Shown one piece after another: positions 7,240-11,135 of a DNA stretch of 11,135 bases (the stretch's first letter is position 1; each line of letters begins with the position of its first letter). The stretch is taken from the NCBI GenBank assembly GCA_910586955.1, contig CAJUMM010000031.1:1-11135 (forward strand), written 5' to 3'. The DNA comes from an uncultured Lachnospiraceae bacterium (GTDB lineage: Bacteria; Bacillota; Clostridia; Lachnospirales; Lachnospiraceae). The translations under genes were made by a program, and so were the position numbers. The notes under the pieces are model-generated. The model had not been told where the DNA came from and did not search any database. It saw only the letters and a list, made by a program, of their open reading frames with translations.

Positions 7240-7971
7240 TTATTTCGGCATCTTGGACAAAGCCGCTCCATCCGCAATCACGGTAACATCGGGATGGAAC
7301 TGGATGATGGAGGCGGGCACCTTAGGCGTCACTTCTCCGGCCAAGGCTGCGGCAGTAATCTCCGCCTTATCCTCCCCGGTGATAATCATAAGAAGCTTTC
7401 TCGCCCGCATAATGGTTCCGATACCCATGGTATAAGCCTGACGAGGCACTTCGTCCGCAGAAGCAAAGAAGCGCTTGTTGGCCTCGATGGTCATCTCCGT
7501 CAAATCCACGCAGTGGGTATCCCCGTCGAAGAAACTGTTGGGCTCATTGAAGCCGATATGTCCGTCGTGTCCGATTCCCAGAAGCTGGATATCCACGCCC
7601 CCCAGGGAGCGGATCAGCTCCTCATACCTGCGGCTCTCCTTGGCCGGATCCGGCTCCGTGCCGTCGGGTACATGGGTGCGGGACGGATCGATGTTGATTC
7701 TGCTGTAGAGATGTTTATTCATAAAGTAGTAGTAGCTCTGATCGTTGGCGTGATCCAGGCCTCTGTACTCGTCCAGATTCACCGTAGCCGCTTTGGAGAA
7801 ATCCAAATCCCCGTTCTTGCACCACTCTGCCAGGCAGTCATAGGTTCCGATAGGTGTGGAGCCTGTGGCCAGTCCCAGCACGCTCTCCGGCTTCAGCGTC
7901 ACCTGGGCCGCCAGAATGCGGGCCGCTTTCCTGCTCATGTCCTGATAGTCTTTTGCTTCAATAATTTTCAT
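7240..7971 (-). CDS. nagB: Glucosamine-6-phosphate deaminase
   Basis: NagB converts glucosamine-6-phosphate to fructose-6-phosphate and ammonia, the step that brings N-acetylglucosamine and glucosamine into glycolysis. The 243-residue product is close in size to the B. subtilis enzyme and lacks the longer C-terminus of the allosteric E. coli form. Motifs: phosphate-binding LGLATGSTPIGTY (32-44), NLDEYRG with catalytic Asp67, and LLGIGHDGHIGFNEP (130-144) with Asp136, His138 and Glu143 as the ring-opening and proton-relay residues. The start at 7971 (MKIIEAKDY) is chosen over an in-frame ATG at 8067, because AGGAGG (7981-7986) is 9 bases before it and the upstream extension would run through the promoter. 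It is probably a single-gene transcript between the promoter at 8048-8077 and the terminator at 7178-7222. Confidence 0.96.
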   Translation of the reverse strand: MKIIEAKDYQDMSRKAARILAAQVTLKPESVLGLATGSTPIGTYDCLAEWCKNGDLDFSKAATVNLDEYRGLDHANDQSYYYFMNKHLYSRINIDPSRTHVPDGTEPDPAKESRRYEELIRSLGGVDIQLLGIGHDGHIGFNEPNSFFDGDTHCVDLTEMTIEANKRFFASADEVPRQAYTMGIGTIMRARKLLMIITGEDKAEITAAALAGEVTPKVPASIIQFHPDVTVIADGAALSKMPK

Positions 7972-8036
7972 GGTTTCTTCCCTCCTGAAAAGCATCTGCC
8001 GCCCACTCTCCCTGGAGCCGCAGATTGTTCTGACTA

Positions 8037-8052
8037 AAGATAAGTTTATCTT
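8037..8052 (-). promoter_or_regulatory. 16-bp palindrome over the nagB -10 (candidate operator)
   Basis: AAGATAAGTTTATCTT is an inverted repeat with perfect 7-base arms and a 2-base centre. It covers five of the six bases of the proposed -10 (8048-8053) and the start-site region, where a bound repressor would block transcription. It does not look like the TGGTATAGACCA-type sites of NagR/DasR GntR regulators, so the regulator is unknown. Confidence 0.45.
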
Positions 8053-8077
8053 ACCAAAATCAGACAAGTTCTGTCAA
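8048..8077 (-). promoter_or_regulatory. Promoter of nagB
   Basis: On the minus strand a perfect TTGACA -35 (8072-8077) is followed after 18 bases by TAAGAT (8048-8053), preceded by TGG, which makes it an extended -10. The -35 overlaps the rpoZ stop codon (8074-8076). The predicted leader is about 70 bases. No terminator separates rpoZ from nagB, so some read-through from upstream is possible. Confidence 0.7.
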
Positions 8078-8349
8078 CCCTTTGGAGGTGAAACTTCTTC
8101 TTTCACTTCCTCCGCCGTCTCCTCCTCCGGCTCAATGCGGATGCTGCCGTTGACCATCTCCTGGATGGCCAGGGAAAGGGGCTTCTTTCCGTTTCCTTCT
8201 ACCAGAGGCGTCTCCCCCGCAATAATCTGCCGGGCACGCTTGGAAGTGGCCAGCACAATGGAATAACGGCTGTTTACTACCGGGGTTTCCCCCTCTTCCA
8301 CTTCACTGTTTACGGCTTTCATTAAATCTGTGTATGACGGATGCAACAT
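8074..8349 (-). CDS. rpoZ: DNA-directed RNA polymerase omega subunit
   Basis: Omega helps fold and hold the beta-prime subunit in RNA polymerase. The 91-residue product carries the family core VNSRYSIVLATSKRARQI (residues about 25-42) and KPLSLAIQEM, followed by an acidic tail rich in Glu. The start at 8349 (MLHPSYTDL) gives the typical N-terminus. An in-frame ATG at 8487 would add 46 residues read from inside gmk and is rejected. A GGTGAG ribosome site immediately follows and touches the gmk stop codon (8360-8362), and the gap is only 10 bp, so translation is probably coupled to gmk. The yicC-gmk-rpoZ order is common in Clostridia. Confidence 0.95.
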   Translation of the reverse strand: MLHPSYTDLMKAVNSEVEEGETPVVNSRYSIVLATSKRARQIIAGETPLVEGNGKKPLSLAIQEMVNGSIRIEPEEETAEEVKEEVSPPKG

Positions 8350-8359
8350 TTGTCTCACC

Positions 8360-8989
8360 TTATCCTTTCTGAAATTTTTCCAGTTCCCTCCGAATGGCCT
8401 CCATGGGCTCCCTGTTCCGGGATACCCGGCAGCGCTCACACTCCACAATGCGGTGAACCTGCTCCACGCATTCCTCCAGGATATCATTTACCACGAAATA
8501 GTCATAGTCTTCCATGCCCTTAGCCTCCTCGGCAGCCCGGGCCAGGCGTTTCTCAATGGCCTCCCCGGTCTCCGTTCCCCGTCCCATCAGGCGCTCCCTA
8601 AGAACCTCTGCGCTGGGGGGAGATACAAAGAGCAGCAGGGTATCGGGAAACCGCTCCTTCACCTTCCGGGCCCCCTGGATCTCAATCTCCAGGATCACAT
8701 CCTTCCCCCGGGAAAGCTGTTCCTCCACATAAGCCCTTGGGGTCCCGTAATAGTTTCCCACATAACAGGCATGTTCAATCAGGGCGCCCTCCCTGATCAT
8801 CCCTTCAAACTCCTCTACGGATTTAAAAAAGTATTCCCGGCCGTCCTCCTCGCCCTCTCTGGGACTGCGGGTGGTGGCGGAAACGGAAAGGGCGTAGTTC
8901 CCGTACCGCTTCACCAGTTCTTTCATCAAAGTTCCCTTCCCGGCTCCCGAAAAGCCGGATACAACCAGCAAAATTCCTCTCTTTCCCAT
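8360..8989 (-). CDS. gmk: Guanylate kinase
   Basis: Gmk phosphorylates GMP to GDP with ATP, an essential step in GTP/dGTP supply. The 209-residue product has the P-loop GFSGAGKGT (12-20), the GMP-binding region SVSATTRSPREGEEDGREYFF, the segment HACYVGNYYGTPR, and DVILEIEIQGARKVKE, all typical of the family. The start at 8989 (MGKRGILLVV) is preferred to an ATG at 9037. It places the P-loop normally and has AAGGGG, overlapping the yicC stop (9000-9002), 6 bases before it, with a 10-bp gap. In Bacillus and many clostridia remA lies between yicC and gmk; here there is no room for it. Confidence 0.97.
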   Translation of the reverse strand: MGKRGILLVVSGFSGAGKGTLMKELVKRYGNYALSVSATTRSPREGEEDGREYFFKSVEEFEGMIREGALIEHACYVGNYYGTPRAYVEEQLSRGKDVILEIEIQGARKVKERFPDTLLLFVSPPSAEVLRERLMGRGTETGEAIEKRLARAAEEAKGMEDYDYFVVNDILEECVEQVHRIVECERCRVSRNREPMEAIRRELEKFQKG

Positions 8990-8999
8990 GCCTTGCCCC

Positions 9000-9878
9000 T
9001 TATTCGATATTTTGAATCTGTTCCCGTACTTTCTCAATCCCCGTTTTCAGTTCTATGGCATGATTGGAAACCTCCAGATCGTTGGCCTTGGACAGGATGG
9101 TATTTGCCTCCCGGTTCATCTCCTGGGCAATAAAATCCAGCTTGCGGCCCACGCTGTCCTTCTCGGAAAGGGTGGCCTTGGTGTGCTCCACATGGCTTCT
9201 CAGGCGGACCACCTCCTCGTCCACGCAGATTTTATCTGCGAAAATGGTCACTTCCGCCGCCAGGCGGCTCTCTTCCATCTGGACGTCCGATAAGAGCTCC
9301 TTAACCTTGTCCTCCAGCTTTCTGCGGTATTCCCGTACAATCTGGGGGGAACGCTCTTCAATATAGGCCACGTGCTCCAGCATCTCCTCCAGTTTGGCAA
9401 GGAGATCCCGTTTTAAGTGGGCTCCCTCCGTAATGCGGGTCTCCACAAACTGTTCACAGGCTCCCTTTAGGGCCTGCTCCAGAAGCTTCCAGAGTTCCTC
9501 CTGGTCATCCTTGGCTTCCTCCATTACCAGAACCTCGGGGCAGCGGGAAAGGGCCCCGGCCTTCACATCATTCTCCAGGCCGAACTCCTCCGCCATCTGA
9601 TTCAGGTATTTTACGTATTCCGCCGCCAGCGCCCGGTTGTACCGGAGGGACACATTTGCCTCGGAAAGGTCCTCATAGGTAATAAATACGTCTACCTTTC
9701 CTCTCTGAATGTAGGTCTTTAACAGGCCCCGGACCGCAGACTCGAAAAAGTTCAGCTTCTTGGGCATCTTAATGTTTACATCCAGATATCTGTGATTGAC
9801 GGATTTCATCTCCACCGTCATTTTCCGGTCGCCTTCCGATATTTCGCAGCGGCCGAATCCTGTCATGCTCTTTACCAT
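9000..9878 (-). CDS. yicC: YicC/YloC-family endoribonuclease
   Basis: The product has the N-terminal YicC signature MVKSMTGFGR, then VNHRYLDVNIKMP, and the C-terminal DUF1732 block ending FIAQEMNREANTILSKANDLEVSNHAIELKTGIEKVREQIQNIE-type sequence in two conserved stretches. E. coli YicC is an endoribonuclease linked to small-RNA turnover; the role in this organism is inferred from family membership. The start at 9878 (292 residues) matches the family N-terminus. An in-frame ATG at 9893 adds MRENL. Neither has a strong Shine-Dalgarno: GAGAG lies 8 bases before the 9878 start and none before 9893, so the choice rests on homology. It is the first gene of the yicC-gmk-rpoZ cluster, downstream of a near-consensus promoter, with a short leader of about 35 bases. 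Confidence 0.93.
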   Translation of the reverse strand: MVKSMTGFGRCEISEGDRKMTVEMKSVNHRYLDVNIKMPKKLNFFESAVRGLLKTYIQRGKVDVFITYEDLSEANVSLRYNRALAAEYVKYLNQMAEEFGLENDVKAGALSRCPEVLVMEEAKDDQEELWKLLEQALKGACEQFVETRITEGAHLKRDLLAKLEEMLEHVAYIEERSPQIVREYRRKLEDKVKELLSDVQMEESRLAAEVTIFADKICVDEEVVRLRSHVEHTKATLSEKDSVGRKLDFIAQEMNREANTILSKANDLEVSNHAIELKTGIEKVREQIQNIE

Positions 9879-9919
9879 AAGGTTTTCTCTCATTTCTGTA
9901 TAAAGCTCATTTGGATTTT

Positions 9920-9948
9920 ATTATAATGGAAATCCCTGGACACGTCAA
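9920..9948 (-). promoter_or_regulatory. Strong promoter of yicC-gmk-rpoZ
   Basis: On the minus strand TTGACG (9943-9948) and a perfect TATAAT (9920-9925) are 17 bases apart. It lies in the 71-base gap after the foldase gene. It is the closest match to the sigma-A consensus in the window. No terminator hairpin is seen between the foldase stop and this promoter. Confidence 0.9.
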
Positions 9949-9964
9949 GTTTCCCCGGCGCTTT

Positions 9965-10969
9965 TCACATATTTTCCCCGAAATAGGAATCGTATATTTC
10001 CAGGAAGCTTTTGCTGCCCTCTCCCGTCCAGTCTGCAAAGTGTACGCTCTCCCACAGCTTGTTGTTGAACTCCGAGGGAGTATTGGCAACCAGCTCCGCA
10101 TAGACCTGCCCGAAGATCTCGTCCCGCCGTTTCTCCACCATAGTTACTTTGTTGGCTTCCGTGGCCTCCCGGTCGAAGTTGTTGACACATTTCAAAAGAT
10201 AAAAGCCCTCTTCCGTCTCCACAATCTCACTGACCTGCTCATTCTCCAGGGCGAAGGCAGCCTCCTCGTAGGCGGAGGGCTTTTCCCCCCGGCCGAAGGT
10301 GTGGGTGATCTGGTTGTCCCGGCTGTAAGCGGAAGCCAGGGTGACAAACTCTTTCCCCTCCTCCAGCCGCTCTTTTATATTCTCCGCGCTCTCCCTGGAA
10401 TCCAGCATAATCTGCTGTACGGTTATAATCCGGGCCTCGTCATCGCTGACTTCCGTATTTACATCCCTGGTAATCTCCCTGTAAACTTTCCGGGAAAGCA
10501 CGTGATCCAGATAGAGATTTTCCGCATCCTCTTCCTCCAGGCCCATATATGCAATCTCCGCCTGGCTCAAAGACCCAAAGTATTCTGCTGCCGCCTGGGC
10601 CGCCTTCTCTTTGTCCTCCTCCGACAGTTCCACCTCATACTCCTTTGCCAGAAGAGTCACGGCTTTCATGGAGGCCAGCTGGGAGATTATGGTTTCCTTT
10701 ACATACTCCTCCAGGGTAATTCCCCCGAAATCGTGCTCCCACATTTCCACGCCGTAGACATTCTCGTATTGGATCTGGTAATCCAGGGCGTAAATCATGG
10801 CCTCCGGCAGGGTGCACACGCTGCTGCCCACTTTAAAAAGCTGATCGCCTTTCAGTCCGGTGGTCAGCACAAATTCCGTATTTCCAAATCCCCGGCAGCC
10901 TGCCAGATTTCCCCCCAGACACAGGGCGGCGGCCAGCACGGCGATTCCCTTTTTGATCCTCTGCCTCAT
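9965..10969 (-). CDS. PrsA-like peptidyl-prolyl isomerase lipoprotein (foldase)
   Basis: The 334-residue product begins with a basic N-terminus, a hydrophobic stretch and the lipobox LAGC (Cys25), so it should be a lipoprotein on the outer face of the membrane. Residues about 50-175 resemble the helical SurA/PrsA chaperone part. Residues about 178-265 fit a parvulin PpiC domain: VQQIMLDS, EEGKEFVTLASAYS, FGRGEKP, VSEIVETEEGFYLLK. Family members help secreted proteins fold after export. I do not assign prsA, because several paralogues occur in clostridia. The nearest AGGAG (10984-10988) is 14 bases from the ATG, which is long, and an in-frame CTG at 10975 would be 8 bases away; the ATG is kept as the default. 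Upstream is a repeat region and no convincing promoter, so the gene may belong to a transcript that starts outside the window. Confidence 0.88.
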   Translation of the reverse strand: MRQRIKKGIAVLAAALCLGGNLAGCRGFGNTEFVLTTGLKGDQLFKVGSSVCTLPEAMIYALDYQIQYENVYGVEMWEHDFGGITLEEYVKETIISQLASMKAVTLLAKEYEVELSEEDKEKAAQAAAEYFGSLSQAEIAYMGLEEEDAENLYLDHVLSRKVYREITRDVNTEVSDDEARIITVQQIMLDSRESAENIKERLEEGKEFVTLASAYSRDNQITHTFGRGEKPSAYEEAAFALENEQVSEIVETEEGFYLLKCVNNFDREATEANKVTMVEKRRDEIFGQVYAELVANTPSEFNNKLWESVHFADWTGEGSKSFLEIYDSYFGENM

Positions 10970-10983
10970 TTCCAGTTTTTTGT

Positions 10984-10988
10984 CTCCT
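10984..10988 (-). promoter_or_regulatory. Ribosome binding site of the foldase, with unusual spacing
   Basis: AGGAG stands 14 bases before the annotated ATG (10969) but 8 bases before an in-frame CTG (10975). Other genes here with a clear AGGAG-type site keep about 6-9 bases. Either spacing is relaxed or the start lies two codons upstream. Confidence 0.5.
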
Positions 10989-10993
10989 ATTCA

Positions 10994-11092
10994 AGTTCCG
11001 CATCCGCCCTACGGAGCCCTTCCACTAGAAGAATTTTCAGACGCTTCGCATCCGAAAATCCTTCTGGGCTCCTACGGGCTTCTGCTGTTTTA
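10994..11092 (-). repeat. Repeat unit interrupted by a 56-bp element
   Basis: This unit matches the one at 11100-11135, but is split. Its left part (10994-11014) is identical over 21 bp to 11100-11120. Its right part (11078-11092) matches 11121-11135 with one difference (11082 against 11125). Between them lie 56 bp and a second copy of CCTACGG. It sits directly upstream of the foldase ribosome site. Confidence 0.85.
11015..11070 (-). mobile_element. 56-bp hairpin element flanked by 7-bp direct repeats
   Basis: The element starts AGCCC and ends GGGCT (terminal inverted repeats) and is flanked by CCTACGG at 11008-11014 and 11071-11077. Its interior folds into an 18-bp stem (11027-11044 with 11048-11065) around a 3-base loop. 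The layout is that of a very small non-autonomous insertion with a target duplication, but a hairpin repeat that arose by slippage or recombination is also possible. No transposase is present in the window. Confidence 0.45.
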
Positions 11093-11099
11093 TTATTTC

Positions 11100-11135
11100 A
11101 GTTCCGCATCCGCCCTACGGGCTTTTGCTGTTTTA
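11100..11135 (-). repeat. Uninterrupted repeat unit at the end of the window
   Basis: This 36-bp unit corresponds to the flanks of the interrupted unit at 10994-11092 joined through a single CCTACGG (11114-11120). It contains a short palindrome, GCCC-TAC-GGGC. The window ends exactly at the end of the alignable unit, as expected if a multi-copy repeat stopped assembly; the true repeat may be longer. Confidence 0.75.

Noticed and set aside
11106..11135. Plus-strand terminator GCCC-TAC-GGGC followed by TTTT
   Set aside because: The stem is 4 bp with a 3-base loop, it belongs to the repeat unit, and there is no plus-strand gene for it to end.
10994..11135. CRISPR-like direct repeats
   Set aside because: Only two unequal copies with no regular spacers and no cas genes; better explained as an interrupted interspersed repeat.

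Overview
Every recognisable gene in this window lies on the minus strand, and all of them are chromosomal housekeeping or central-metabolism genes of a low-GC-phylum Gram-positive anaerobe. The best guess is a Clostridia/Lachnospiraceae-type Firmicute with a fairly GC-rich genome. The basis is the yicC-gmk-rpoZ cluster, strong AGGAG-type ribosome sites, a lipoprotein PrsA-like foldase, a PreP-type M16C peptidase close to era, and a clostridial-looking HPr. This taxonomic call is inference from gene content and sequence feel, not from a marker gene.

Layout in the direction of transcription (high to low coordinates). 10994-11135: a small repeat region with one repeat unit that is interrupted by a 56-bp hairpin element and one that is not. 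10969-9965: PrsA-like lipoprotein foldase. 9948-9920: a strong promoter, followed by yicC, gmk and rpoZ with 10-bp gaps. 8077-8048: a nagB promoter whose -35 overlaps the rpoZ stop codon and whose -10 sits in a 16-bp palindrome; then nagB and a strong intrinsic terminator (7222-7178). 7140-7112: the ptsI promoter, with a leader of more than 200 bases that contains a terminator-like hairpin; then ptsI and ptsH and a textbook terminator (4913-4874). 4848-4821: promoter for a 973-aa M16C metallopeptidase, then an NhaC-family antiporter, then the first 42 codons of the GTPase Era.

The first 48 bases are not genomic. They match an Illumina indexed library adapter (end of the P7 sequence, an 8-base index, then the Read 2 primer site), and era is cut where this begins. 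The other end stops at the end of a repeat unit. The window therefore looks like a short-read contig with one artefactual end and one repeat-limited end.

Functionally, nagB (amino-sugar phosphate to fructose-6-phosphate) stands beside the general PTS proteins Enzyme I and HPr, so sugar uptake and amino-sugar use are adjacent. The PTS pair is in the order ptsI-ptsH, the reverse of the common ptsHI order, and HPr has Arg where the regulatory Ser46 is normally found. I see no defence system, prophage, CRISPR array or other clearly new multi-gene system. The points worth a second look are the interrupted repeat upstream of the foldase, HPr Arg46, the ptsI leader hairpin and the nagB promoter palindrome.
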